Shown: piece by piece, positions 45,124-53,956 of the stretch
Layout: the number at the start of each line of letters is the position of its first letter
Numbering within the stretch: position 1 is the first letter of the stretch
Assembly: GCA_030267325.1 (NCBI GenBank)
Contig: JAJDJS010000017.1
Span: 1-54,378 of the forward strand
Source: Desulfosarcina sp. OttesenSCG-928-A07
GTDB lineage: Bacteria > Desulfobacterota > Desulfobacteria > Desulfobacterales > Desulfosarcinaceae
DNA: 54,378 bases
Direction: 5' to 3'
Notes under the pieces: generated by a model
Told to the model about the DNA's origin: nothing
Databases searched by the model: none
Seen by the model: the letters and a program-made list of their open reading frames with translations, nothing else
Made by a program: the position numbers and the translations under genes

Positions 45124-46842
45124 ATGACTGAAACTGGTTCCATGTCAACCAACGCCGCCCCAGGCGCCCATTTCATCAAATCCATCATTGAGGCAGATCT
45201 TGCTGCCGGTAAAAACAGCGGAAAAGTCGCCACCCGGTTTCCACCCGAACCCAATGGATACCTGCATATCGGCCATGCCAAATCCATCTGTCTGAATTTC
45301 GGGATGGCCCTGGATTTCGGCGGCACCTGCAACCTTCGGTTTGATGACACCAATCCCACCAAAGAAGATGTGGAATATGTGGACGCCATTATGGAAGATG
45401 TTCAGTGGCTGGGATTTGACTGGGACCATCGCCTTCATTATGCATCGGATTACTTTGAAAAACTGTATGGATTTGCCGTTGAATTGATCAAGTCCGGAAA
45501 CGCCTATGTGGATGATTTAAGTGCGGATGAAATCCGAAAATACCGGGGAACGCTGACCGAACCCGGAACCGACAGTCCGTGGCGGAATCGGACCATTGAA
45601 GAAAATCTGGATTTGTTCGGACGCATGAGAAACGGCGAATTTCCTGACGGCACGCGGGTTTTGCGGGCCAAAATCAACATGGCCCATCCCAATATCATCA
45701 TGCGGGACCCCACCTTGTACCGGATCCGGAAGGCCATCCATCATCGGACAGGAAATGCCTGGTGCATTTATCCCATGTATGACTTTACCCACTGTCTTTC
45801 CGACAGTCTGGAGGGCATCACCCACAGCCTGTGTACCCTGGAGTTTGAAAATAACCGGCCCTTGTACGACTGGGTGCTGGACCATGTGGATGCGCCCTGT
45901 CACCCTCAGCAGATTGAGTTTGCCCGGCTGAACCTCACCTATACGGTGCTGAGCAAGCGAAAACTGATTCAACTGGTGGAAGACAGAGCGGTCAGCGGCT
46001 GGGACGATCCGCGCATGCCGACGTTGTGCGGACTTCGGCGGCGGGGGTATACACCGGAAGCGATTCGGAATTTCTGCGACCGCATTGGCGTGGCCAGACG
46101 GGACAGTGTGGTGGATGTGGCGCTCCTGGAGCACAGTATTCGTGAAGATTTGAATGTGCGCGCCCCGCGGATGATGGCGGTGCTAAAACCCCTCAAGGTC
46201 ATCATTGAAAATTATCCAGAAGGCCAGGTGGAAGAGCTGGAGGCTGTCAACAACCCCGAAGATCCAGCGGCAGGTACCCGAAAGGTGCTGTTTTCAAAAG
46301 AAATCTACATTGAAAAAGACGATTTCATGGAAAATCCGCCCAAAAAATTCTTCCGCTTGAGTCCGGGAAAAGAAGTGCGGCTGCGGTATGCATTCTTCAT
46401 CACCTGCACGGATGTGGTCAAAGACCCGGTCACCGGCGACATTATTGCGCTGCGCTGTACCTATGACCCGGCCACCCGCGGCGGGGATGCGCCGGACGGC
46501 AGAAAAGTAAAGGCCACGTTGCACTGGGTGTCGGCCGCCCATGCCGTGGATGCGGAAGTGCGGTTATATGACCGATTGTTCACCAAAGAAAATCCCGATG
46601 AAAAAGAAGAAGGCCGGACCTGGAAGGATTTCATCAATCCCACTGCCCTGGAAATACTCAAAGACTGCAAACTGGAACCCTGTCTGGCGGATGTGGATCC
46701 GGGCTATTTCTGCCAGTTTGAACGCCTGGGCTACTTTTGCGTGGACACCAAAGACGCAAAACCCGGCGCCCTGGTCTTCAACCGGACAGTGACGCTGAAG
46801 GATGCGTGGGCAAGGGTGAAGGGGGAAAAACCTATTTCTTAG
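45124..46842 (+). CDS. glnS: Glutaminyl-tRNA synthetase
   Basis: GlnS charges tRNA-Gln directly. The 572-residue protein has HIGHAKS (in [15 protein letters not shown]), [11 protein letters not shown], the anticodon-binding beta-barrels and [11 protein letters not shown] in place of KMSKS. Start 45124 ([14 protein letters not shown]) has AGGA about ten bases upstream; 45106 is possible. The N-terminal helical extension of some GlnS proteins is absent. Glutamine enzymes of this kind are usually acquired from gammaproteobacteria or eukaryotes; many Desulfobacterota instead use the amidotransferase route. Confidence 0.95.
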   Translation: MTETGSMSTNAAPGAHFIKSIIEADLAAGKNSGKVATRFPPEPNGYLHIGHAKSICLNFGMALDFGGTCNLRFDDTNPTKEDVEYVDAIMEDVQWLGFDWDHRLHYASDYFEKLYGFAVELIKSGNAYVDDLSADEIRKYRGTLTEPGTDSPWRNRTIEENLDLFGRMRNGEFPDGTRVLRAKINMAHPNIIMRDPTLYRIRKAIHHRTGNAWCIYPMYDFTHCLSDSLEGITHSLCTLEFENNRPLYDWVLDHVDAPCHPQQIEFARLNLTYTVLSKRKLIQLVEDRAVSGWDDPRMPTLCGLRRRGYTPEAIRNFCDRIGVARRDSVVDVALLEHSIREDLNVRAPRMMAVLKPLKVIIENYPEGQVEELEAVNNPEDPAAGTRKVLFSKEIYIEKDDFMENPPKKFFRLSPGKEVRLRYAFFITCTDVVKDPVTGDIIALRCTYDPATRGGDAPDGRKVKATLHWVSAAHAVDAEVRLYDRLFTKENPDEKEEGRTWKDFINPTALEILKDCKLEPCLADVDPGYFCQFERLGYFCVDTKDAKPGALVFNRTVTLKDAWARVKGEKPIS

Positions 46843-46966
46843 ACTCAACCAATTTACTCTTAAGGCGTTTTATCCCATTTTGCATATGAGCTTTATCGAC
46901 AATTATAATGCTATGATCATGCCCATCTGTAGCGGCCAGATCTTTAAATGGCCCATCCATACTCAT
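46832..46966 (-). CDS. Candidate 44-residue small protein after the Fic gene
   Basis: A minus-strand open frame of 44 codons starting at the ATG at 46966, nine bases after the Fic-gene stop, and ending 11 bases inside the convergent glnS gene. The product starts [18 protein letters not shown] and ends in a basic helix ([13 protein letters not shown]). Ribosome-binding signals are weak. It does not show the usual FicA antitoxin (S/T)xxxE(G/N) motif. It could be a real partner of the Fic protein or a chance frame. Confidence 0.3.
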   Translation of the reverse strand: MSMDGPFKDLAATDGHDHSIIIVDKAHMQNGIKRLKSKLVESKK

Positions 46967-46975
46967 AAGTACTCT

Positions 46976-47743
46976 TCAAAATATCGAAACAGGATATAGT
47001 TTTTCACAAACTGCCTTAAAATAACCAAACATCTCTGTCCCATCGCCGGAATTATAAAAGGCTCTGAGTTTCTCATTAAATTCTTCAGTCGTCTCTTTGA
47101 GGACGGTAATGGGGTAATAGCCTGCCGACAGAAGCACGCCGTTCATCATCAGTGAGGCGGTTCGTTTGTTGCAATCACAGAAAAACTGCGTTCGGGACAT
47201 GAAGAGAAACGTGGCGATCGCCCGCTCGATGGGGCTGTTTATGTGCTTTCTCAAAAAAGAAAATCCGTTTTCGGAAATCGCAGGAAGCTCACTGGCCACA
47301 GGCGGGATGTGCGATACCCCGTGGATATGAATCTGTCGGTTCCGCAAAACGCCCCATTCCAGCGCCTCTTCCTTTCCGATAATGGCATGAAGTGCTTTGG
47401 CGAAGTCAATATCAAGACGAAAGTCACCGTTCTTGACAGAAGCAATCAGGCGTCTGGTACCGTCTCCGAAGCGTTTTACCTGGCTCAACTCATCAATGCT
47501 GATGCCACCCACGGCCCGGCCTTGCAGGATAGTTTCTGTCTGCGGCAGGGTGGAAGGATTGTTTTCGAACACGCCCAGAGCGTTCCAGACAATTCCAGCC
47601 ATGTTTTTTTTGAATATAAACAGTGCCAGGCCCGCCTTGTCTTCATGGGGCAGGGAAATCACTGCCGGATCCCATGAAAACCCGAGAGATAAAGCAAAAT
47701 CGTGTCTGTCCACGTTGGGTTCTCCACCAAGTATTTTCTGCAT
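46976..47743 (-). CDS. Fic-domain protein with altered active site
   Basis: Fic enzymes transfer AMP or related groups from nucleotides to target proteins, using HxFx(D/E)GNGRxxR. The 255-residue protein has a Fic fold: helices around LRKHINSPIERAIATFLFMS, then QFFCDCNKRTASLMMNGVLL. Aligned with HPFxDGNGR, the catalytic His is Gln and the Gly is Cys, while Asp, Asn, Lys and Arg remain. The N-terminal part (ILGGEPNVDRHDFALSLGF, DELSQVKRFGDG) resembles that of stand-alone Fic proteins. It is likely inactive or uses other chemistry. Start at 47743 with GAGA six bases upstream; TTG 47755 is possible. Confidence 0.7.
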   Translation of the reverse strand: MQKILGGEPNVDRHDFALSLGFSWDPAVISLPHEDKAGLALFIFKKNMAGIVWNALGVFENNPSTLPQTETILQGRAVGGISIDELSQVKRFGDGTRRLIASVKNGDFRLDIDFAKALHAIIGKEEALEWGVLRNRQIHIHGVSHIPPVASELPAISENGFSFLRKHINSPIERAIATFLFMSRTQFFCDCNKRTASLMMNGVLLSAGYYPITVLKETTEEFNEKLRAFYNSGDGTEMFGYFKAVCEKLYPVSIF

Positions 47744-47905
47744 TTGTATTCTCAACGGATATACAGAAACAAAGAAGAATACAAGCCTTGTTCTTCGCCC
47801 TCGACAGGTCCGCGCAAGCTCCGGAAATTTTTCCCTTACTGAAACGTTATTATTTTATATCGCATTGTAATTACTAATTTAATTCAAATCCGATGTCTCA
47901 TTCTC

Positions 47906-47933
47906 TTGACACGTCCGATGGATCTGGCATAGG
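47906..47933 (+). promoter_or_regulatory. Possible promoter of the radical SAM cluster
   Basis: A perfect -35 box TTGACA (47906-47911) is followed after 16 bases by CATAGG (47928-47933), a poor -10 box. The start codon of the first cluster gene lies about 40 bases further on. I give it low weight. Confidence 0.3.
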
Positions 47934-47972
47934 GTGATGTCCGTTTTCCTGCCAAAAACCGTTAAGGATCCC

Positions 47973-49013
47973 ATGACCTGTCACCTTACCGCCTCATATG
48001 ATTTTGAAATAAGCGATGCGGCCATTGCCCAAGCCGTGGCCGATAACCGTCTGCTCACCATGGAGATCGAGTTCAGCCTGCGCTGTAATTTCCGCTGCCC
48101 GTATTGTTATGTGCCGGCTGAACAGGATTTCAAGTCCGAGCTGACCGTTGCCCAAATCCGGGATGTTCTGGTTCAGGCAAGGGATCTGGGCGTCCGGCGC
48201 ATCATCATTCTGGGCGGAGAACCCAGCCTGTACCCCCATATCCGGGAGATGATCGACTTTGTCCGGAACCAGGGCATGGATGCGGAAATGTTCACCAACG
48301 GTAGCGGCATTACCCCGGACTTTGCCCGATGGCTGTTTGACCGGAATGTGCGGGTGGTTCTGAAAATGAATTCCTTTGATCCGGTGCTCCAGGACCGGCT
48401 GACCGGCACACCCGGCTCCTGGAAAATCATTGCCCATGCTCTGGATCGCCTCAAACTTGCCGGATATCCGTCGGAACATGCCTTTCTGGCGGTCAGCACC
48501 ATTATCTGCCGTCAGAATTATCCTGAACTGCCCCGTTTGTGGTCCTGGCTTCGGGATCAGAACATCGCCCCTTATTTTGAAATCATCACCCCCCAGGAAA
48601 ATGCCGCAAAAAGCCCTTGGCTGACTGTGGATACGCCGGCCCTTGAACGTATGTTTGAAACCCTTTCCGCCATTGATCGGAACCAATACGGCCGAACCTG
48701 GAAGATTCAGCCGCCCCTGGTGGGAAACCGCTGCCTGCGCCACCAGTTTTCCTGTCTGGTCACCGCAACCGGAAATGTGACCCCTTGCGTGGGTGTGCCC
48801 CTTTCCCTTGGCAACATCCGCAAGGTGCCCCTCCGGCAGATTATTGAGACCAGCCCGGTAATGAAGGATCTGAAAAATTATCGCCAGACCATCAAAGGCC
48901 CTTGCCGCCAGTGCGACATGGCACCCGGCTGTTACGGATGCCGGGGCGCCGCATACCAGATCACCGGCGATTATCTGGCATCCGACCCCTTGTGCTGGCG
49001 GAACGGCAAGTGA
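47973..49013 (+). CDS. Radical SAM/SPASM protein
   Basis: A radical SAM enzyme with a C-terminal auxiliary iron-sulfur (SPASM-type) domain. The 346-residue protein starts at 47973 (MTCHLTASYDF, AAGGA close upstream; earlier in-frame GTG at 47934 is possible). The SAM cluster motif is CNFRCPYC (near residue 40), followed by GGEPSLYPH and SFDPVLQDRLTGTPGSW. The C-terminal part has GNVTPCVGVPLSLGNI, then CRQCDMAPGCYGCRG and LCW, a SPASM-like Cys series. Such enzymes modify peptides or act in cofactor synthesis. It opens the cluster; the gap to the next gene is 89 bases. Confidence 0.88.
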   Translation: MTCHLTASYDFEISDAAIAQAVADNRLLTMEIEFSLRCNFRCPYCYVPAEQDFKSELTVAQIRDVLVQARDLGVRRIIILGGEPSLYPHIREMIDFVRNQGMDAEMFTNGSGITPDFARWLFDRNVRVVLKMNSFDPVLQDRLTGTPGSWKIIAHALDRLKLAGYPSEHAFLAVSTIICRQNYPELPRLWSWLRDQNIAPYFEIITPQENAAKSPWLTVDTPALERMFETLSAIDRNQYGRTWKIQPPLVGNRCLRHQFSCLVTATGNVTPCVGVPLSLGNIRKVPLRQIIETSPVMKDLKNYRQTIKGPCRQCDMAPGCYGCRGAAYQITGDYLASDPLCWRNGK

Positions 49014-49102
49014 AATGATATTTTTCCTTCTGCCTGCAGAGATTCCAGTGCCGACCGTTATTTTCAGATGAAATGAATCGTCTCTTTTTTGCATAAACCC
49101 CA

Positions 49103-50398
49103 ATGAATATTTTACTGATCAACCCACCCAATTGCGGGCGCAGCATTCCGGAAGAAAGCTACGGGATCTCCACCATTAAAATGATCTTTCGTGGAGAGCC
49201 CCTTTGCCTTGAAACCCTTGCCGGAAACCTTTGGGGCCACTCGGTGTGGATTGCCGATCTCAAGGCAGACCCCCTGGCCCTTGAATCCGACCGACTGCCC
49301 TTTTCTCCAGATGTCATTGGCCTTACGGGTGTGACCTGTGAAGCCAATACGGTTCTGTCCCTTGCCGAAACCCTGAAGTTCAGATTCGGTGCCACCATCG
49401 TCATCGGCGGCCACCATGCTTCCTGCGACCCGCTTTTTTTCAGCCGGCCCTTTGTGGACCATGTGGTGGTGGGCCTTGGAAAAGCAAGTTTTCGGGAATT
49501 GATCAACGCCCTTGAAAATGAAACACCGGTGGATATTCCCGGCATTATCAATATCCGAAGCGGAATCCCGGCCCCTTTTACCAGACGCCGTTACACGTTT
49601 GCCGATTTGGTGGATGACAAGGCACCCCGCTACGATCTGGTGAAATCCCACCGGGACCAGTATGTGATGAGCGGTGTGGGCGGAAAAGTCGGATTTGTGG
49701 CATCAGCCTTCGGCTGCACCCATGGCTGCGCCTTCTGCTGTATTCCCACTGTCACCGGCGGGCGTTACCTGCTGCACAGCAATGAGGCTGTGATCCGGGA
49801 TATCCAGACCCTTTGGGATGTGAGCACCATCCGGCTGGTGGATGCCAATACCTTTGGAAATGCAGAAACCGCCACGAATCTGGCCCATCAGGTGATGCAA
49901 GCGGGTATTCACAAACCCCTGGTGGCTGATGTGCGGGCAGATACAGTGGTGCGCCATCCAGAACTGTTTTCCCTCTGGCACAGGGCCGGACTTCGGGTTG
50001 CCGTGATCGGGTTTGAGGAAATTGATGACAACCGGCTGATAATGCTGGATAAACGCAGCTCCGTGCAAACCCATATCGCCGCAACCCGGATTTTGAAAAA
50101 TATCGGCATCCAGATTGTGGGTGACTTTATTGTGTCCCCGGATTATACGGAAATGGAGTTTGACCGGTTGACCGACTTTATTGGCACCAGCGGCATTGAC
50201 CTCCCTCTTCCCGCAGTCCTGACACCCATTCCCGGAACGCCGCTGCATCAGACGTTGAAGTCAGACATTCATATTGATGATCTGGATTATTACACCTTTA
50301 CCAATGCGGTGGTTCCCACAAAGATGCCTGAAGAACGCTTTTATCGCCGGTATGCCGCGCTTCTGGATCATTGTCTGGCCTGTTTTCATCCAAAATAA
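49103..50398 (+). CDS. B12-binding-domain radical SAM protein
   Basis: A 431-residue protein. Residues 1-130 form a cobalamin-binding-like Rossmann domain (ILLINPPNCGRS, DVIGLTGVTCEANTV, IVIGGHHAS), without the DxHxxG motif, so cobamide would bind base-off without the His. The radical SAM cluster is in AFGCTHGCAFCCIP (near 203-216, CxxxCxxC), then RLVDANTFGNAETATNLAHQ, DVRADTVVRH and IGFEEIDDNRL. Proteins of this kind methylate or rearrange unactivated carbons. It lies between the SPASM enzyme and the ketosynthase. I cannot name the substrate. Confidence 0.88.
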   Translation: MNILLINPPNCGRSIPEESYGISTIKMIFRGEPLCLETLAGNLWGHSVWIADLKADPLALESDRLPFSPDVIGLTGVTCEANTVLSLAETLKFRFGATIVIGGHHASCDPLFFSRPFVDHVVVGLGKASFRELINALENETPVDIPGIINIRSGIPAPFTRRRYTFADLVDDKAPRYDLVKSHRDQYVMSGVGGKVGFVASAFGCTHGCAFCCIPTVTGGRYLLHSNEAVIRDIQTLWDVSTIRLVDANTFGNAETATNLAHQVMQAGIHKPLVADVRADTVVRHPELFSLWHRAGLRVAVIGFEEIDDNRLIMLDKRSSVQTHIAATRILKNIGIQIVGDFIVSPDYTEMEFDRLTDFIGTSGIDLPLPAVLTPIPGTPLHQTLKSDIHIDDLDYYTFTNAVVPTKMPEERFYRRYAALLDHCLACFHPK

Positions 50399-50459
50399 AG
50401 CTCCCCGGGTTCATAAAAATACCAGTAAAAACAATGTGCCGAATCATGAAGGAGCGGTG

Positions 50460-50570
50460 ATGTCATCTGTTTTTCCCCTTTTCCCGTTCAGAACCAGATT
50501 GGGGAGAGGGAAAAAACCCCTGGCCAGGTATGGCGTTTGTTGCAAACACCCCAAGGACCCATTGTCATGA
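50460..50570 (+). CDS. Candidate 36-residue cationic peptide
   Basis: A short frame with AAGGAG five bases before its ATG at 50460, an unusually strong signal. The peptide opens MSSVFPLFPFRTRLGRGKK, contains a CC pair near its end (GVCCKHPK) and is rich in Arg and Lys. Its stop codon overlaps the start of the ketosynthase (ATGA), so translation would be coupled. It could be a leader that regulates the ketosynthase or a precursor peptide for the radical SAM enzymes. The frame is open further upstream, so it may also be chance. Confidence 0.4.
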   Translation: MSSVFPLFPFRTRLGRGKKPLARYGVCCKHPKDPLS

Positions 50571-51709
50571 ACGTGTATATCAACCGGTTGTCGCGGTTTC
50601 TTCCCAATGCACCGGTATCCAATGATGAAATCGAAACCGTGCTGGGACAGGTAAACCACATGGCCTCCCGGACCAAACGGCTGGTGCTGAAAAATAACGG
50701 CATCCTGAAGCGGTATTATGCCCTGAACAGGGCCACAGGGGAGCTGACCCATACCAATGCCGAACTGGCGGCTGAAGCGGTTCGCGGACTCACGGATGAA
50801 ACCGGTTTTGGCCTTGACGATATTCAGTGCCTGTGCTGCGGCACCACCAGCCCGGATCTCTTATTTCCCGGACATGCCCTCATGGTGGCCGGTGAATTGG
50901 GGCTTCCGCCCGTTGAAGCGGTGTCCACAGCCGGAATCTGCATTTCCGGTATGACAGCCTTCAAGTTCGCCTTCATGAATGTGGCCATGGGACTGTCTGC
51001 CAATGCGGTGAGCGTGGGATCGGAGCTTTCGTCTTCCTTTATGCGGGCTGCGTTTTTCTCGCCGCCGGAACGCTTTGATGCGGATGTGGAAAAACGCCCA
51101 ACCCTTTCCTTTGACACGGATTTTCTTCGCTGGATGCTATCAGACGGCGCCGGTGCCGCGCTTTTGACCAGAACCCCGAACACGGACGGGATCTCGCTCA
51201 AAATTGACTGGATTGACCATCTTTCCCATGCCGGAGAACTGGACACCTGCATGTACGGCGGCGGCGTAAAACAGGGGAACGGAAAAGTTGTGGGGTGGCG
51301 GGATGTGGAACATCTTGCGCCTTCTGAAAAAAACACGCTGATGGCAGTCAAACAGGATATCCGGCATCTGGAGAAAAATATTATCACCACCTTGCAGCGC
51401 ACCCTTGAAGCCACCATGGCGCGCCGCACGCTTTTTCCGGAAAATGTGGACTGGTTTCTGCCCCATTATTCCTCTGCCTACTTTCGCGACAAGTTTTACA
51501 AAGGGATGGCAGAGGTGGGATTTGAGATTCCTTACGACAAATGGTTTACGAATTTACCGGAAACCGGTAATGTCGGCAGCGCATCCATTTACCTGATTCT
51601 TGAGGCCCTTTTTTCTTCAGGAAAGCTAATGCCCGGACAGCGATTGCTCTGCTGTATTCCTGAAAGCGGCCGGTTTTCCCATTGTTTCATGCACCTGACG
51701 GTTCCTTGA
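50567..51709 (+). CDS. KAS III-like 3-oxoacyl-ACP synthase
   Basis: A thiolase-fold condensing enzyme related to FabH. The 380-residue protein starts MNVYINRLSRFLPNAPVSN (start 50567, AAGGA nine bases upstream; overlaps the small frame). The catalytic Cys is in STAGICISGM, the His in FLPHYSSAY and the Asn in ETGNVGSAS, so the triad is complete. It is about 60 residues longer than FabH. The N-terminus resembles the DarB/StlD-like branch that builds unusual starter or branched chains. It would extend or prime an acyl chain on the ACP encoded four genes on. Confidence 0.87.
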   Translation: MNVYINRLSRFLPNAPVSNDEIETVLGQVNHMASRTKRLVLKNNGILKRYYALNRATGELTHTNAELAAEAVRGLTDETGFGLDDIQCLCCGTTSPDLLFPGHALMVAGELGLPPVEAVSTAGICISGMTAFKFAFMNVAMGLSANAVSVGSELSSSFMRAAFFSPPERFDADVEKRPTLSFDTDFLRWMLSDGAGAALLTRTPNTDGISLKIDWIDHLSHAGELDTCMYGGGVKQGNGKVVGWRDVEHLAPSEKNTLMAVKQDIRHLEKNIITTLQRTLEATMARRTLFPENVDWFLPHYSSAYFRDKFYKGMAEVGFEIPYDKWFTNLPETGNVGSASIYLILEALFSSGKLMPGQRLLCCIPESGRFSHCFMHLTVP

Positions 51710-51884
51710 AAAATCATGTTATGTTGGTGTGTTACGCGAGAAGTGACGGAGTGTTGAGGATCGTTTTGCATCCGCTGCCCCACCCTTTAGGAAAAAATAT
51801 AAATTCGTATGCGCACTCCTGGCCAAGCGTATCCCACCGTTGACGATCAAATTGTGCGAACAATGACAGACGCAAAGGATGCAC

Positions 51885-52334
51885 ATGAATATCCATGAAG
51901 TGCCCCAGGACCGGGGAATGATTACCGATGAGCGCCGGGAAGTGTGTTATGCGGTGGATGAAAACGGGCGGTATGTACTGGCCGGAAGCGCGGGCTGGGA
52001 ACCCAAGAATATCGCCAACCAACAGGCGTGGAACCTGATCGGCCAGATGGCGGCCCGCGCCCTTGAAAAAATTCATGCGGGACAGAAAAGCCCCTTGGCC
52101 TATCACATGGCTGTCCACCAGATGGATGTCGGCCTTCTGGCCCGATACACCGGGATCAGCCGGCTCCGGATCTGGCTGCACCTCAAGCCCGGACCGTTTC
52201 AGCGACTCACCGACCGCGACTTAAAGCCATATGCCGACATTTTTGATATTTCCATTGAAACCCTGAAATCTGTTCCAGATACGCTCCGGCATCACGCCTT
52301 TTCCGAAACCATCCACGACGGATCTGTCCAATAG
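51885..52334 (+). CDS. HTH-like protein of unknown function
   Basis: A 149-residue protein that starts at 51885 (MNIHEVPQDRGMI; AAAGGA five bases upstream). Residues 1-50 look like a small beta domain (ERREVCYAVDENGRYVLAG). From about 65 on it has a helical segment like a Xre-type helix-turn-helix (MDVGLLARYTGISRLRIWLH) and a following FDISIETLKSVPD. It lacks a recognisable ligand domain. It begins 175 bases after the ketosynthase and is followed after six bases by the BtrH-like gene. A cluster-specific regulator is the simplest guess. Confidence 0.55.
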   Translation: MNIHEVPQDRGMITDERREVCYAVDENGRYVLAGSAGWEPKNIANQQAWNLIGQMAARALEKIHAGQKSPLAYHMAVHQMDVGLLARYTGISRLRIWLHLKPGPFQRLTDRDLKPYADIFDISIETLKSVPDTLRHHAFSETIHDGSVQ

Positions 52335-52340
52335 TACGCC

Positions 52341-53390
52341 ATGTCCATCACCGCACAGCCGGCTGCCTTGCCGGAAACCCTTCAGATTGATTTTCACCAC
52401 CATCAGGCCGCCCACTGCGAAAGCGGGGTCTGTGCCAATTTGCTGCGCCACTACGGCATTGACATCAGTGAAGCCATGGCCTTTGGCATCGGGTCCGGCC
52501 TTTTTTTTGCTTATCTTCCCTTTATCCGGGTCAATGGTCTTCCGCTGACCACCTATCGCTGCGAAGTGGGCGGTATTTTAAAACGTGTTTTCCGGCGACT
52601 CGGATGCAAGATTGACTGGCAGACCTTCAAAGACCCGGAGGCTGCCATGGCGGCTCTGGACGCAAAACTGGCGTGCGGCATTGCCGTGGCCTGCCGCACC
52701 GGCGGGTACTGGCTGCCCTATTTTCCGCCGGCGTTCCGGTTTCATTTCAACATGCACAATCTGGTGGTCTGTGGAAAAAAGGGAGATGACTATATCATCA
52801 GCGACCCGGTGTTTCCGGACCTGGAAACCTGCCCGGCCAAGGACCTCCGGAAAGCCCGGTTTGCCAAAGGCGCGCTGGCGCCCAAAGGGGCCATGTATGA
52901 CCTCAAAACCGTGCCAAAAATGGACGAGATGGATCTTGCTGCTGCGGTTTGCCTGGGCATCCGGGATGTGTGCCGCCGGATGCTCTATACGCCAGTGCCC
53001 CTGATCGGGATTCGCGGCATCCGGTATCTGGCCGGACAAATCCGTAAATGGCCCCGTCGCCTGGGAGAGGCGCGGACGCTCCTGTATGTGGGCCAACTCA
53101 TTCGTATGCAGGAAGAAATCGGCACCGGCGGTGCCGGGTTTCGCTTCATGTTTGCCGCTTTTCTGCAGGAAGCCGCAGATCGCGTGGCCATGCCCCAGCT
53201 TCTGGATCTCTCCCCTGCCATGACAGCGGTGGGCGATCAATGGCGACGATTTGCCGTCATGGCCGGCCGGATTTGCAAGGGCCGGGCCTCTGCGGATGAA
53301 ACCTATGAAAACATGGCACTGCTGCTGCATTCCTGCGCAGATGCGGAAACCGCCATTTACCGGGAACTGCTCCGTCTGATGAAAGCCTGA
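52341..53390 (+). CDS. BtrH-type ACP-dependent acyltransferase
   Basis: BtrH moves the acyl side chain of butirosin from an acyl carrier protein to an amine. The 349-residue protein has a BtrH-type N-terminal domain: HCESGVCANLLRHYGI (Cys near 37), GIGSGLFFAYLPFIRV and, as the likely His-Asp pair, MHNLVVCGKKGDDYIISDP. The C-terminal half is helical and rich in Arg and Ala (DUF4872-like). Cys, His and Asp suggest a papain-like thiol mechanism. It lies seven bases before the ACP gene, the expected partner. Confidence 0.85.
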   Translation: MSITAQPAALPETLQIDFHHHQAAHCESGVCANLLRHYGIDISEAMAFGIGSGLFFAYLPFIRVNGLPLTTYRCEVGGILKRVFRRLGCKIDWQTFKDPEAAMAALDAKLACGIAVACRTGGYWLPYFPPAFRFHFNMHNLVVCGKKGDDYIISDPVFPDLETCPAKDLRKARFAKGALAPKGAMYDLKTVPKMDEMDLAAAVCLGIRDVCRRMLYTPVPLIGIRGIRYLAGQIRKWPRRLGEARTLLYVGQLIRMQEEIGTGGAGFRFMFAAFLQEAADRVAMPQLLDLSPAMTAVGDQWRRFAVMAGRICKGRASADETYENMALLLHSCADAETAIYRELLRLMKA

Positions 53391-53397
53391 CCGCCTC

Positions 53398-53655
53398 ATG
53401 ACACTGAACACACAGCTTAAAACCATTCTGGTCGCGGCACTGAATATCCAGAACGTCATGCCGGACCAGATTGACGATGACGAACCGCTTTTCGGCGGCC
53501 GGCTGGAACTGGACTCCATTGACGCCCTGGAAATGGTGTATCAGGTGGAAAAGCATTTTGGCATCGCCATCAGGGACAAAAACGAAGCCCGCGCCGCGCT
53601 TCAGACCATCAATACGCTTTCCGATTATATTACACGGAGTAAGGGGCTGTATTGA
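53398..53655 (+). CDS. Stand-alone acyl carrier protein
   Basis: An 85-residue carrier protein with the phosphopantetheine Ser in LELDSIDALEMVYQVE (Ser near 40), preceded by IDDDEPLFGGR. It starts MTLNTQLKTILVAALNI. It differs from the primary-metabolism AcpP motif (DSLD), as expected for a cluster-specific carrier. No phosphopantetheinyl transferase or adenylating enzyme is in the window, so activation and loading must be done elsewhere. It is the last gene of the cluster. Confidence 0.9.
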   Translation: MTLNTQLKTILVAALNIQNVMPDQIDDDEPLFGGRLELDSIDALEMVYQVEKHFGIAIRDKNEARAALQTINTLSDYITRSKGLY

Positions 53656-53701
53656 CGACCGCCTCCTTTTAATATACATAATTATCCATATGGAGGATGT
53701 C

Positions 53702-53956
53702 ATGCAACACGTTCAGGTAAGCAAATGGGGAAACAGTCTTGGTTTTCGTATCCCACGGGGCATTGCCGACAGTCTGGATATTCAGGCCGGGGACACGCTG
53801 GCCCTTAGCCCGGCGGAGGGTGGTGGCCTGTTGGTGAAAAAGGCGGAAGCCAAAGGCAAACGCTATGCCTTGGCGGACATTCTCGATTCTTTTGCCCCGT
53901 CTTCCACTCATCCAGAAGTGGATTCAGGCCAGGCGCGGGGAGAAGAACTATGGTAG
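53702..53956 (+). CDS. mazE: MazE-type AbrB-fold antitoxin
   Basis: An 84-residue antitoxin with a swapped-hairpin AbrB DNA-binding N-terminus (VQVSKWGNSLGFRIPRGIAD) and an acidic, unfolded-looking C-terminus (SFAPSSTHPEVDSGQ). GGAGG lies six bases before the ATG. It overlaps the toxin gene by seven bases, the usual arrangement for coupled translation. It is expected to bind the toxin and repress its own promoter. Confidence 0.9.
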   Translation: MQHVQVSKWGNSLGFRIPRGIADSLDIQAGDTLALSPAEGGGLLVKKAEAKGKRYALADILDSFAPSSTHPEVDSGQARGEELW

